This document shows positions 37,101 to 47,789 of a stretch of DNA of 64,000 bases, in pieces. Positions within the stretch are counted from its first letter, which is position 1; each line of letters begins with the position of its first letter. The notes under the pieces are model-generated. The model was given only the letters and a program-made list of their open reading frames with translations. It was not told where the DNA came from and ran no database searches. The DNA comes from Lytechinus variegatus (taxonomy: Eukaryota; Echinodermata; Echinoidea; Temnopleuroida; Toxopneustidae), in the NCBI RefSeq assembly GCF_018143015.1, contig NC_054748.1, positions 18,511,225 to 18,575,224 on the forward strand, read 5' to 3'. The position numbers and the translations under genes are program-made.

Positions 37101-40100
37101 CTACTATTGTTCTTTATTTCTGTTCTAACAAGTTGAACTTCTTTTATTAAGAGTTTGGAACAGGATACCATATGTAATTAGATTGAATAAATCAAATTGA
37201 ATAATATATTTAGCATGACATATTTTGCCACTTTTGATCTTATTGTATGCTATATATTTTTCAATTTGATATCCTTGTATATACTTTATTTCAGAGTTAC
37301 CCCCCCCCCCCGAGTTGTTTATCTCTTCCATATTGAGAAAATTACGTTCCATCTTTCATCATTCTTTTGGACAAGTATAGTTTGTTTGCTAGTCTTAAAT
37401 TGGAGGCTTGCCTTATTGGCAAGAAATCAATGATAGCACGATATGATTAATAAAAGTACCAGTCGTGGTTCAAATTCAATTATGGACAATTTCCAGTTAT
37501 ATTTAATGCAAACGTTTTTAGTTTCATCCAACTATTCCTTATTTTGAATACATGTATAGTTTACTGAAGAATATGCATTTTGGTAGTTTGACATTTTAGA
37601 ACCGACTGAAAACGTAGACTAGCCCCTTTCACGAACCCTCCTCCCATCCCATCCCTTTTGTTTACGGAAAAGTACAAATTGCGCAATCTTGATCGAGAAC
37701 CACATGGTCATCAGAAATCTGATACTTGTGTTGTCTGGGGTTTTCATTCTAGATGGGAGGTGTGGGGGGGGGGGTGGAAAATACCGTCAGATCAAATACG
37801 CAAAGGCGACGCAAAGGCGAGACAAAGCTTATTTGACTTTGAGGGAATATTGCTTAGATATCGAGGTTTCTTGAGCATTCATGATGATGTATTTTGGGAT
37901 TTATTCAATGTTGGCCCGTTTTAGCACAACTGTGAGACATGAAATATAATGGTAAGAACATGGAAAATATTGGCATTCATGATCTATTATGATTGCCTAA
38001 CTTTGGTAAAAACTATTTCAACTTATTTCAAACATTGCAATTTCTGTCAAACACATATAAAAAAAATTGTATAACTTTTATCTTTGCTTGAAAAAAAATT
38101 ACAATTATCCAACTTTTCACCCTAATAATTGTAAACAAAGGCATATCTTTCAGTTTCAAGATTGATTTGACAATTCGTGCAGGTAAAAAAAATACCAAAA
38201 CCTCACCTCAACCCAAGTCCCAAATATTACACATTCATAAATCAGTTCAAATAACATTCAACCATCGAATACCATTTACCACTAACACTAAAAATTGCAA
38301 CTTCGACTTTCTTTGTATTTATACACTTTAGAAAAAAAATAGGAACTTTTTTCAAATGACCCATGTACTACCTTGTAAACGCCAACTGCGTGTATGAATT
38401 CAGTTGGCGTTTTCTATTTTGTGAGTGTTCATTACATATGATATTTCATTAGCGTCATGGGTACCATCAAAGAAAGAAAAATTATAGATTGTGACATAAG
38501 AATATTTCAATCAATTTAAGTCATTAAAAAATGAAAATGAAAATAAAATATCAGGTGTATTATAACAGACAGGCGCGGATCCAGGGGTGGGGTGCGTGCA
38601 TACATGTACACAAAACAAGTTTGGAATTGATGACTTTTATTATTTGCTTGTCATTTTTCAGGGGGGGGCAAAATTCCTCTATGAATGATGGCATTTTTTA
38701 TTATTTTTATAATGGAGAGAGGTCGTCTAATTTAGGAGACACAACCACCCCCTCAAAATTTTGGAACCGCGCCAATCTATTGGCCCATATGATTAAGAAA
38801 AAACACAAACATCCTGTAATTGTGAAACTTGACAACGATGAAAAAGGTAGGTCGGAAAATAAGGGTAAACAAAATCATACATATAACATTTGATGGAGTT
38901 AATTCTTTATCAAGTCACTCAAAACAATCATCAAAAATTAATTTTGAAATACTAGATCATGCACAGACTTCGAGGATACTGAATTCATAGCAATACATTC
39001 TTTCTCAGTCACTGATTGTGTGTGTACATTGTACCTCTGTTAGAAAATGTGTTGCTCTCTGGCTATACCACATGTAGCTCGTCATGCAGGCAAATAACGT
39101 AAACATGCTCACTAAAACCGCCATGCCTACACTGTCAGGGCGGTGTGCTCAGTCAGTCAGTGCTGTGGTGAGCGGGGTGCAGCGCGCTAGCGCTGGCATC
39201 CCCGGGTTTGGGATGCATGGTATACCGGTAGCGGTCAGCCAGGCGCTTGCTTCGAGCATGGAGGTAGAAAATGCTTCGAGCAATTCAGGCGTGGCGCTCG
39301 CAGAATTTGGCGTGGCGCTATTTTTTTAGGCGTGGCGCTTCATCGATGGAATGATTTACGCGTGGCGCTAAATCTCCAAAATTGAATTACGCGTGGCGCA
39401 AGCGCCACGCGTACTCAACGGCAGCGAGGGCCTTGGGTAGATCTAGCTCAGCTCATGTCACGAGCTACAAGTGTGTCTGATTTTGTTGTTTTCTGGAAAT
39501 TCTGTCTGATATGACAATGTCAATGACATTCAATTTCATGCCCAGCGCACCAGGCTAGGTACGCTACTCTAGCGCGAGAGGGCGCGATTTTCGTGTCATC
39601 ATTTTCGCGTACGAAAATGGCGACAAGCTGCTTCGGGGGCCGGTGCGAGCAATAACGGCAAGCCCTATTTGAGTCTCCTGTCTAGGATAGTAAACTTATA
39701 TCAATGGGAATGAAAACGATGACATCATCTTCCCAATGCATTCAGCTATACTGCACGGTTAGCTCCTGCGACGGAGGATCGAGATCGGAACAAAAATTGC
39801 TCTAAAACAGTCTGTAAGTACAGTTTATGCATCAAATCATCATTGTATGTTATTTTCATGGAAATATCAGACATATTACGCTAAAAGTACATATGCTACT
39901 CGAAAATTGAAGTCGTAAGCTTTCATTTCATACCTCATTCATGGCAGCATTTCTTGCCACCATTTGCCACCGCCGAGTGTTAAACACCCTTGCTATTTGT
40001 TTCGCGGGATCTTGTTTGAAGTTTGGCGACGCGTTTCGCGGGCTAATTTACGGCGGCTGCTAGGGTTTTTGGTTGCCCGCGGTATGTAGTCCCGCGCATT

Positions 40101-43100
40101 GGAATTTGTGTAGCAGACCGCTTACCGTGATATGTCTGGTATTTCTTTGATTAAAAAAAACTTTTTCCTTTTTATAAATTAGGAATTCAAAACCACAGAC
40201 ACAAATGTAGAAATCAGAAATATATCTCACACTGACACTCACACATTCATTTTGATTGAATAGAATACTGAAAAAAATGGCAAATGACGCAACCAACTTT
40301 CTGAATCTTCTCGAACCTAATTTTAGGCAATTTATTTTAGTCTTCATTTATTACTTGATGATTATATTCTGTTGAAAATTCGTGACACAATTTCTTTTTA
40401 CTAGACCTTAATTTTATTATTTAAAAAAATGAGTGGCCTAGATCTAATTTTATTTACTTATTTCTTTTGTTTTCATATTTTTATTTTCATTCAGATTAAT
40501 TTCTTATCTCCATTTGAACATGGCAATACTTACTGATCTGAAGTCTTGGAAGTCGAGGGGCCCAACAATGAACAGACTGGGGCTGAGCCGTCGAATATCT
40601 GTGGTTCCAAGAAAGGGTGACGAAAATACCACCTTAAAAAAACCAACCTCACCTCTACCTCTGGACTTTGTTCTTGGCGATCCTGCATTCCATTCAGACT
40701 GCAACTTTAAGCAGGAATTTTTCTACCAACTACTTAATAATTCACAAATGTGAATTGCAGCTTTTAAATTGACAAGAAAGAAGCAATTGATATATCTCAT
40801 CCCCCCTGTCTTCTAACATTTTCTATTACACCAAACTAATACTTTTTTTTCTTGCATGTCTGTTTAAATATTTTTATTTAGATTCATGTAATTTTTTCAT
40901 GATTTATAAAGGAAGTATGGGTAAAAAACATTTTCCACATGCAGTAGAGAAGAGAAGGAACATTGTGTTAAAAAGGATACACATACAGATCTGAATGTTA
41001 AAAATAATTTTAAAAAGAAATGACAAATCCACACTGACATATGAAAGTATTCATTTATTTTTTTTCCTTGTTGGCATTGGTTCACATAAAAATATAAATT
41101 GGGTATTTTAACAGTATTAATGAAGTTGCTCAATAAAATTAAAAATGAGGTATTCTCATTGCGCTTAGAAACTACTGTAATAAGCGCTATATAAATGTAC
41201 ATTATTATTATTATTGGAGGTAATGGTTGATACAGACGGGTGGGTGGACCTGCAGCCACTAGCATACCTATGGGAGGGGCAGATTGCCCCCCCCCCCCCC
41301 GATGAGAAACCAGTGGCCCCCTCTGAAGTTTAAGACCTTTTTTTTGTTGCGAAATGTACTTCATAATCTTAGGACCTTTCATTTTTTTCTATTGCGTGTC
41401 ATTTTTTTTCTGGTACGAAATCCTTTATTTGTGGTTGAAGACCTTTTTATTTTGCTTGTTAAATTTTTGAGCGCATTATTTTGCCCCACATTCCCCCCCC
41501 CCCCCGTGGAAAATCCTAGGTACGCTACTGCATGCAGCTCTATTTTATTAGATTTTCATTTTTCTATTGCTGGGGGGGGGGGGTTATTATGTAGAGATGA
41601 ACCCAAATGACATGAAGCAAGATTCAGTGTACAGCTCAATATGATGCATGTAAAGTGATATATTAAACTTTTGAAATATCAATTAAGAACTGGAATGATG
41701 AATGTTATGAATATAAGAAATCTATTAAGTGCTAGTTCATCACAACTTTAGCTGGGAGACGAATGATACTTTCTGTACAAGTGATTTTGGTATACGTGTA
41801 CTGTCCAACTACATTTATATGTTCATTACAGGAAAATTATTAACTAAATTGTTGGCTTTTTATAACACCATGGCCAATAATAGCAGTCCTGAGTAGTTCT
41901 ACAAATATCTCGGGTGAGAGGCAGTTTGGCAGAGCGGATGCAATGCTTCATAGGGCCCCTAAAATTTCTGTGGGTAAGGTTGAATCTAAACTGATGTTTT
42001 CATCAAATGATACAGCCTCCTGGCAACAAAAATTTCCTGTAGATGAAAGAGAAAACAAAATAATGAATGCAATGAAAATGGGAAAAATGTGAGGCTAGAG
42101 GAGCAAAAACAAAGTGTTGTGAAATAAGTACAGGAGAGGAAAAAAATGAGAAGAAAGGAACTCACAGAAAAGGAAACAAAACAGAGAGACAAACTTGAGA
42201 TCATAGAGGAGGTAATTAAAGAGGGTCTAGTTAGGACAGCAGATAGACTTACAGTAATCAAAGACAAATCGGTTACAAAACAAAAAAAGATGCTCACAGC
42301 TCAAATCAGATTTTATGAATGTGTAAACAACATCAAATCCAAACATGCATTATTGAAATGCTGTGTAGATGAACTCAAGTCCATCCTAACACAAGGGATT
42401 GATAAGGAATGTATGCATCCTACAGTTGTTGAGATAATGCATAACCCTGAAGTTCTTCTAAAGAAAATGTTCAAACAGAAATGGGAAGAAGAGGAAAACG
42501 GGGGACTGGACATATTGAAAAATACAATGAAAGCGAAGAGGAATACAGCATAATTTATGATTGTCAGAAAGAGACAAATTACATGACAAGAGCAGAAGTG
42601 GCATGTGACCTGCTTTCTTCTGTCTTTATATTTATATTATAATAGTAAACATTATACATCTTACCATCATGTTTCCCAACCTGCATGCAACGTTGAGACT
42701 ATTGGGAAAGATACCGCTTTTTATATTTGTAATGTACATGGAGGAGTCCAATAAAGATGAAGGTTTGTTGCATCTCTGATAATACTGTTGTTGGTGCCAT
42801 TGGATGCAGAAGAGCAATCAAATTTAGCCCTGAGAAAAAAATACAACAGAAAGGTAAGTCGAAATTTCTCACATGTTTAATAGTCTACTTTGAATATTGC
42901 TACATATTTTTTTATCCATAGCCAAGTCAATCTAGAATGTCAGTTAAGATGGGAGAAATTGATATTGCATTTTGATTGGACATAATTTAAAAAATATAAA
43001 AAGATTTAGGAAGAAAAAAATCAAGAAAACGTAAATTGACAGAATAAAAACAATATTCATAATTAATAACAAAATTAATAAAAATTAATGATAATAAAGT

Positions 43101-44524
43101 TGAAATTCGTGGCATTCATTCATCAGCCGAGTACGATTGACTAGCTCCTTTAAAAAAAAAGTTCTGTATGGCGTACTATGGATCTGTAAAAATATTTTTA
43201 AAATGTGTGAAGTTTCAAGGATTGAGCAGGCATAGGAAATCATGTAAAGACAAGGATATCAAGTCACGGTTAGAAAAAAAATGGGAATTACATCGTCCCC
43301 CCCACCTCGCCACTCTAAAAAAACTAAAAAAAACGACATCAATAACTTGTCAAAACTATATCTTATGTTTCTTGTCATTTTTAATGTTATTGTTAGGGCT
43401 CGAGAGAAAGGATGAAAGGGGTGGGTGCATTTTTCTGTTTCATACTTTCAAGCATCAGTGTGCTGGAGAGAAAAATTTAACATCTACAAACAATTATACA
43501 GTGGACAGACAAGAAACAAGAAATGATAAAAAAAATAAAATGAAAGAAAAAATTATCGATCTAAAAACTTGAAAAAAGAAAGATGCAAAACCGATGTTAT
43601 CAACTCACATATTTGATATCCATCCCAATGGTTTTCCATGTCGTAATTGTGCACTGTAATTCAGATAATCTAGTTAAAACATGTGAAATTAACTTCAAGT
43701 CTCAAATCAATCGTCATGCACACTGTGCCAGGTTGTTTTGCAATGCCAGCGATCATCAGCTGTCTGCTCCAGCTGATCAGCAAAACAACAAACCCGGCGC
43801 TCAATCCTTGCAAAACAACAAATATGCGTATCGTGAACGCACATGCATATTTATGAGCGCCGCGAAAATGACCAATCTCATTCACAAATGATGCGCTCTT
43901 ACGCTTCGTCACCATGCCGCGAGAAGCGCTTGTGCGCGATGTAAAATCTCCGCCCCGAATTGGCGATCCCCGAATGCGCATGCGCGGTGGCAAGTGATAC
44001 TCGACGGTCGACAATTCGTTCGGAATGGACAATACTTAGAAATAATTTTTTCAAAAAATCATAACTTGAGTTATTCTTCATCATATGTCTTAATCAATGC
44101 ATCATCGTAATGTGTGACACATTTTCTTTATGTTGAGGTAAGTTTCAACAGATTTGGATGAAGATTTTAATTATCAGTGGCGTACCTAACCAGGCCACCG
44201 GCGCTTGTCTAAAACTTGTTTAAAATGTATATAATAAACCAGGATATTACTCACATGGAAACACAGTAAAATAAGATGTCTTTGTGGATAATAATTCCTT
44301 GTTTTTGTTTGCTACTTTGTAAAGAAAATGAGAGAAACAAACCTTTCTGAATAATACCCGATCTCCGACTCCAGAGCCTCCATCGCTCCCTTCTTCAGCC
44401 GCCCGAGGTAGCGGGGAGAGAGAGCGAAGTGCCGCTGGGACACGACAGTGCAACATCCATTGCACGGATCTTTTGTCAATTTTGCTGCCTTTTTGAAGAT
44501 CCCGAACAATTCCACATTACTCAT
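25166..44524 (-). CDS. POLR1F: RNA polymerase I subunit RPA43 (POLR1F/TWISTNB)
   Basis: RPA43 forms the Pol I stalk with its partner subunit and contacts initiation factor Rrn3/TIF-IA in the nucleolus. Coding exons on the minus strand: 44524-44343, 31259-31118, 28891-28701 and 26153-25166 (TAA at 25168-25166). Junction phases agree and give 500 residues. Recognisable stretches are RHFALSPRYLGRLKKG (exon 1), SESLGGVPLAYCN at the exon 1/2 junction, DDQPYIHFNVSFKAVIFKP (exon 2) and CVVNELAKDHVSCLVHNWFN (exon 3, the OB-like domain). Exon 4 (about residues 172-500) is a low-complexity tail with at least five lysine blocks of 7-8 K alternating with acidic spacers. The human tail is also lysine-rich but, from memory, about half as long. 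I chose ATG 44524 because a good acceptor (TTTTACAG) sits at about 44560, which would exclude the in-frame upstream ATG at 44575 and implies a non-coding 5' exon further right. Confidence 0.95.
26372..26771. repeat. Family C interspersed repeat, copy 2
   Basis: About 400 bp in POLR1F intron 3, matching 3264-3662. Its ends AAATGCCAGTTTTGG and CTATTGGCATTTCTCT are roughly inverted, which suggests a TIR element. Non-coding. Confidence 0.7.
27012..27171 (+). repeat. 3' end of a non-LTR retrotransposon (LINE fragment)
   Basis: One frame reads LPFLTFKHYLKTNLLNFF before a stop in the GGCACGATATAAG region. This resembles the last residues of CR1/L2/RTE-like reverse transcriptase ORFs followed by a 'GCGCTATATAA'-type tail, which the SINEs here share. 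It is 5'-truncated to about 160 bp and is broken from its ATT-repeat tail (27928 onward) by a later insertion. Confidence 0.55.
27172..27923. mobile_element. piggyBac-like non-autonomous element
   Basis: 752 bp flanked by TTAA on both sides (27168-27171 and 27924-27927). Ends CCCTAAAAAGACTGGG and CCCAGTCTATTTAGGG are inverted with one mismatch, and GGGGCTGATTCAGCCCCCCC-type sequences follow inside both ends. TTAA targets with CCCT ends are the piggyBac signature. No transposase frame is present. It sits in POLR1F intron 3. Confidence 0.8.
28910..29075. repeat. GAT-rich microsatellite
   Basis: Interrupted GAT/AAT/GGT repeats in POLR1F intron 2, ending in a GATGGTGGTGGTGGTGATG tract. A second GAT-rich tract lies at about 29550-29665. 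Confidence 0.8.
29303..29484 (-). repeat. SINE with 7SL-like head, copy 1
   Basis: Read on the minus strand, the head is GGGCGTTGTGGCGTGCGCC, then TGTAATCCAAGC and a GGGG run. This follows the order of the 7SL RNA 5' (Alu) domain. It continues with a B-box-like GAGGTTCGAGCCC and a body containing CGTCTTTCGGATGGTGACG and GGTCCCAGGCATAAATAATC. Copy 2 is at 55471-55666. I infer an RNA-derived SINE; the head could instead be an unusual tRNA relative. Confidence 0.6.
29670..30767 (-). repeat. DR1-array element, copy 2
   Basis: The same family as 4412-4984, on the minus strand: right edge GCAGGTGAGAC and left edge AACAAGTGGAATGCC. It is 1098 bp, built of about six degenerate internal units. Four carry a perfect DR1 (AGGTCAAAGGTCA read on the minus strand; TGACCTTTGACCT on plus) near 29890, 30197, 30362 and 30552. 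It lies in POLR1F intron 2, sense to the gene. Confidence 0.85.
31470..33300. repeat. Interspersed repeat G, copy 1 (host of the hAT-like element)
   Basis: Flanks of the hAT-like element match the stretch at 34199-34340: CCAAAAGCTT, TGGTTGTT, AACTCTGTTGGCT, CAGAG and ACTCAATGGCCATAT occur in the same order. Further shared pieces appear at about 32820-33220 and 34330-34640, for example CAGCTGTCTAGGCAAAGC against CAGCTGTCTAAGCAAAGC. The edges of the copies are not clear. Confidence 0.5.
31587..32136. mobile_element. hAT-like non-autonomous element with 8-bp TSD
   Basis: 550 bp between two copies of CCATATTG (31579-31586 and 32137-32144). The ends CCCGGGGGGGCCACTT and AAGTGGCCCCCCGGG are inverted, and the inverted repeat continues about 45 bp through GAGTGGATACCATGCGCGAC. 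No transposase frame is present. Internal repeats of 'AAACACGTAA' are seen. A related unoccupied site is at about 34306-34325. It lies in POLR1F intron 1. Confidence 0.88.
33691..33913. repeat. Long-armed palindromic MITE
   Basis: 223 bp with arms of about 100 bp, nearly perfect. GGTAGGCACTTAAGAACC on the left pairs with GGTTCTTAAGTGCCTACC on the right, and TCGTGGTCGTGCGTGTTC pairs with GAACACGCACGACCACGA near the centre. Non-coding. Confidence 0.85.
34199..34640. repeat. Interspersed repeat G, copy 2 (empty site)
   Basis: A related copy of the repeat that hosts the hAT-like element at 31587-32136. Here CAATGGCCATATGTTTATG runs on without interruption, which supports the insertion model for the other copy. 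Confidence 0.55.
34820..36640. repeat. Tandem array of about 165-bp units in POLR1F intron 1
   Basis: About eleven degenerate units, each with GGAACGTTTTAAAATTG, GAGGTGCTAACAAG, TATATACCTTCCGTTATGAA and ATCTCAGATTACTAAACGG in order. Recognisable unit starts lie near 34830, 34995, 35160, 35322, 35483, 35650, 35819, 35967, 36115, 36274 and 36446. Outer units are more diverged. No open frame runs through the array. Confidence 0.88.
36641..38570. other. Intron 1 sequence, no gene recognised
   Basis: AT-rich DNA with several C or G homopolymer runs (near 36925, 37300 and 37767). Open frames here arise around the runs and carry no known motif. I see no clear repeat ends. Confidence 0.4.
38571..38775. 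repeat. Short TIR element with G-run edges
   Basis: AGGCGCGGATCCAGGGG at the left and TTTTGGAACCGCGCC at the right are roughly inverted. Together with the adjacent C/G run at 38660, this matches a general marine-invertebrate repeat look. The edges are uncertain. Confidence 0.4.
39059..39700. promoter_or_regulatory. CpG-rich island with GCGTGGCGC motif cluster
   Basis: The most CpG-dense stretch of the window after the BEL and hAT ends. GCGTGGCGC occurs five times between about 39290 and 39400; the last copy is followed by its inverse (GCGCAAGCGCCACGCG). The right part (39560-39700) is rich in GCGCGA and ends about 40 bp before the candidate 5' exon below, so it could be a promoter. It could equally be a GC-rich repeat, since GCGTGGCGCA also occurs at 34702. 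Confidence 0.35.
40520..40753 (+). CDS. Candidate small protein, 77 aa, function unknown
   Basis: A reading frame MAILTDLKSWKS to LLNNSQM opens 25 bp after a good splice acceptor (TTTTCATTCAG, ending 40494). Upstream, after the CpG-rich stretch, a strong donor GTAAGTA lies at 39814, so a non-coding first exon ending at 39813 is plausible. The peptide is basic at the start (GLSRRISVVPRKG) and has a PTSPLPLDF stretch, a mixed composition unlike nearby AT-derived frames. No signal peptide or membrane segment is seen, and I recognise no family. It may be the first coding exon of a longer gene, or chance. It lies in POLR1F intron 1 on the opposite strand. Confidence 0.3.
   Translation: MAILTDLKSWKSRGPTMNRLGLSRRISVVPRKGDENTTLKKPTSPLPLDFVLGDPAFHSDCNFKQEFFYQLLNNSQM
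41262..41531. repeat. Repeat fragment with inverted GTACCTA-type ends
   Basis: CACTAGCATACCTATGGG on the left and CCTAGGTACGCTACTG on the right are imperfect inverses, each followed inward by a C run. A SINE-like tail (AAGCGCTATATAAATG then ATT repeats) lies just upstream at about 41183-41218. Confidence 0.4.
41919..42553 (+). pseudogene. Interrupted coding fragment of unknown gene or transposon family
   Basis: Coding-like sequence lies in two neighbouring frames. An upstream part includes QFGRADAMLHRAP and SKLMFSSNDTASWQQ. A downstream 135-codon part (42146-42553) is highly charged, with IIEEVIKEGLVRTADRL and KKMLTAQIRFYECVNN. The composition (K/E-rich helix, conserved-looking W, C and aromatic residues) is unlike the surrounding AT-rich noise. 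It resembles in general character the multi-copy transposon-associated proteins of marine invertebrates, but I cannot name the family. It appears interrupted at least once and has no introns, so a dead copy is likelier than a host gene. Confidence 0.45.
42554..44342. other. POLR1F intron 1, distal part; no gene recognised
   Basis: AT-rich DNA apart from a GC-richer stretch at about 43720-44000. The frame at 43168-43572 runs through poly-A and poly-C tracts and shows no motif. Nothing else is supported. Confidence 0.4.
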
Positions 44525-44575
44525 TCTTGAAGGAGAACGTCCGGAATTATCATGAATCACTGTAAAATTACACAT

Positions 44576-47440
44576 TTAAGCAAGGAATGTGTTTTTAAAA
44601 ACTAAAATGTGCCGACATGAGCAAGACCACGCCAACATGCTTCCCGTAGAATACGGTGTCTTACATTAACTCAATCGAAAAAGAAAAGAAAAAATAACGA
44701 AAATATAAAAAGGGGAAGGGGCATGCCGGGGGCATGGTCCTTGGAAGCACCCCTGGAAAATTTGGTTGGTAGGTGTACTAAACAGGAGAAATCTTATGCG
44801 AAACATTTTTTTTTTACTTTTTTTTTTCTTGTAAAATTCTCCATAACCATATTAACCTTCATTTGGAAAAGAGAACTTTTTATATTTGCTTTTTAAAAAA
44901 ATATTTTAGCCATCACCGTTGTTAAGAAAAAAAAATCGTTCCCAGTGCCCCCCCCGGGGGGGATGAGGGACAGAAAAAAATCAAACTTTTAGCCAGGTCA
45001 CTGTATCAATTTTAAAATGACTGGCATAGCTCTTGATTAAATATGAATATCCGAAGCTTGGTGATTAGGCCTACATACATTTTCCTGCGTGTTTTTTTTA
45101 ATTCAGAGCAGCCCCGACATCTACCCAAAAGAGAGAGAGAGCGAGAGCGATTGATTTTATTTCTGTGGTGGTCACATTTGTAAGCACATCATTTCATAAA
45201 CACTATATAATAAAACATACAGTATTCATATCATATTATATCGAGAAATTGGAAGTAATGGACTTTATACAGTGCGTATCAAAAAAAAAGTTTACACTTA
45301 GAAACAAATCCTGTAAAATATACATTTGTAATATCCTGAAGATTTTTCCACATTATTGGTAGAGATCCATTTAAGCAAATGACGATATAACTGTCGAAAA
45401 ATATTTTTGCTTGAGTGAGCACCACTTTCTTTTGCAAAGATAGTGAAAAAATGATTTGCGTAGAATTTTGAAGTAGTTATGTGAATAAAAGTAGACCTTA
45501 ATCATGAAGAACATGTGAATTTTGCTAGTAGAATTGATTTGAAGACATCTTTTACCTTTTTAAAACTTGTTTCCTTGCCCAAAACACTTCGAATTGCTGC
45601 ATTACGCCCCACTCCCCCACACACCGAGGCCACAGTGATTACATTGCTTTACACTTAGCTGTGATTTACATGAAATGGCTTAGGCTTTATTTTTATTTTT
45701 TCATTTTTTGTCAAGCTTAGGAAAAGTGTGGAGAAACAAGTATCACAATGAAAAATGAAATGTAGACCCACTTTAAAGGATAAAAACTTGGTGAAAAAAT
45801 GCGAGAGATGTCTGATATAAACTTTTGTTCGGATTCAGTTATGTCCTCAGATCCAGCTGGCAGAAAAAGGGTAAAGGTTGTGCTTACTAAGTGGTGAAAT
45901 TTTTATTGCCAGAGTGAACTTCCCGGCTCCGAAAATATAATCACCATCTTCATAAAAATCCCTCATATTTTTTTAAATGCTGCGTGAACAAATAAACATA
46001 TGAATACAATATGCAATATTCAACCTGCAAATTCAATAAAGATTTTGTTTTACGTGAAGAAAATTAAGAAATTTACTTTCAATTAAGATTCGATTCTAAA
46101 TGGTGCTATATCCATGAAAATTGAAGTTGTGAAATATTCTCACAAAATAAGATTAAATTCAATTTCAAATTCCATTCTATTTCCAACAGAACATAAAGTA
46201 TAATACAAATGTACTTACATGCATTTATTTGTAATAATTAATTCAAATAAATGATAAATTAAAGAAAACGACTATCTGATCGAAGCGCTAGCACTATGAG
46301 ATAGTTATATAAAAATATAATAATAGTGGATAAACGAATTAAGTGGTAATTTGGAAAAAAGATATACTTTGAGAAAAAAATGATAATCATGCCAATTCAT
46401 GCAGCTCCTTTTAGAATCACAAACTTTATACTTTTACAAAAGGAAACATTCAAGCACTATATTTATCTCTCTCCAACAGGGGAGGATCCAGAATTTTCCA
46501 GGAAGGGGGATTTTTGTACAGAAAAATTGAAAGCCTCCCCCAATTTTTTTTCGCAATTAATGGTGACGTAACTATATCTCAGGAAAAATTTGACGAGCAA
46601 AAAAAAAAAAAAAAAAAAATCCTCGATCACTTGCATATGCAGGGGCCGCGGAACAGTAATTCCAGCAGTTATCAAAGTTGGGGCGGGGGACTGACCATGC
46701 AAAAATCACAATAATATGGTCATATTTATGTTTTTGTACGTGGTTTTGGAAAAGAGTGGGGGGGGGGCTGAAGCCTTATTAATTATTATTATTATTAATT
46801 ATTATCATGATTATTATTAGTTATTATTATTATTATCATTATTGTTAGTAGTATTACTATTACTATGATTTATATTGTTAATATTCATTATCATCATCAT
46901 CATCATCATTCAATTTCAATTTATTGACCATTAAAAAGACTCAAAATATTTACAAAAATAACATGATACAAACAAACTAATTCAAAATATAAGAGGTTAC
47001 AAGTTACTTGATGGTCACGACCCCTAAGAAGCAAGACTGCTTATCTATAAAGACTTGGCCCTACAAATATAAATATAACATGAATGGTAAAAAAGTTATA
47101 TAAATAAACAAACATACACACACACACACACACACTTCCACACATCATCACACAATGCAAAAACACATCATCATCACATCATGATGATCATCATCATCAA
47201 TGATCATCATCATCATCATCATCATCTTCTTCTTCTTCTTCTTCTGTATCCTTCCTCCGCTGTATCGGAGATCCGCAGTTTGATACTGCATTAATGGTAG
47301 CGTTACATATTTTGACGTGAGAGTAAGGAAGACCGAGAGAGGTGAATCTTATGCAAGAAATTTAAGACAAGTAGGTTAAGGTCGTTTCTGGAGGAATCAT
47401 CATCATCATCATCATCATCACTATCCTCACTATCATCACT

Positions 47441-47474
<34 letters not shown>

Positions 47475-47476
47475 CT

Positions 47477-47516
<40 letters not shown>

Positions 47517-47527
47517 CTATCATCACT

Positions 47528-47558
<31 letters not shown>

Positions 47559-47723
47559 CACATCATCATCATCATCATAATTATTATTACTAGGATTGTT
47601 ATGATTATTATTTTAGTTTATTTTTATAAATTTTAAGTATTCGCCCCTCGCCTCGACCCCAATCTTAGCGGTACCGACCCTAAAAATTCTGAAGAAAGCT
47701 AAATTAATGTAGGATGGGGGGGG
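44576..47723. other. Intergenic region between POLR1F and NOSIP 5' ends
   Basis: The two genes are divergent, so promoters or non-coding first exons of both should lie here or just beyond. I see no convincing core promoter. Contents: G/C and A homopolymer runs, a GA tract at about 45131, a repeat fragment at about 46464-46720 with GGGGAGGATCCAGAATTTTCC-like edges (shown in part), ATT repeats at about 46775-46900 and a CA tract at about 47108. Confidence 0.4.
46880..47580. repeat. CAT trinucleotide repeats in three blocks
   Basis: CAT runs at about 46890-46910, 47165-47245 and 47396-47578, the last interrupted by ACTATCACT. The poly-Asp and poly-Met frames on the minus strand are by-products and are not genes. 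Confidence 0.9.
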
Positions 47724-47789
47724 GGGGTCGGGTGTCCGGACACTTTATATTTTTGAAGCCTTCTTTTTTTGTCTTTGATAAGTTTGATT

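Noticed and set aside
43168-43572. 134-codon plus-strand frame
   Set aside because: Runs through poly-A and poly-C tracts with a composition matching AT-rich noise; no splice or start context.
44525-44575. Upstream in-frame Met for POLR1F (MCNFTVIHD)
   Set aside because: A good acceptor (TTTTACAG) lies at about 44560, so this Met would be intronic; the Met at 44524 follows it.
47303-47578. Poly-aspartate reading frame on the minus strand
   Set aside because: Entirely explained by an interrupted CAT trinucleotide repeat; the other frames give poly-Met and poly-His-like products in the same way.
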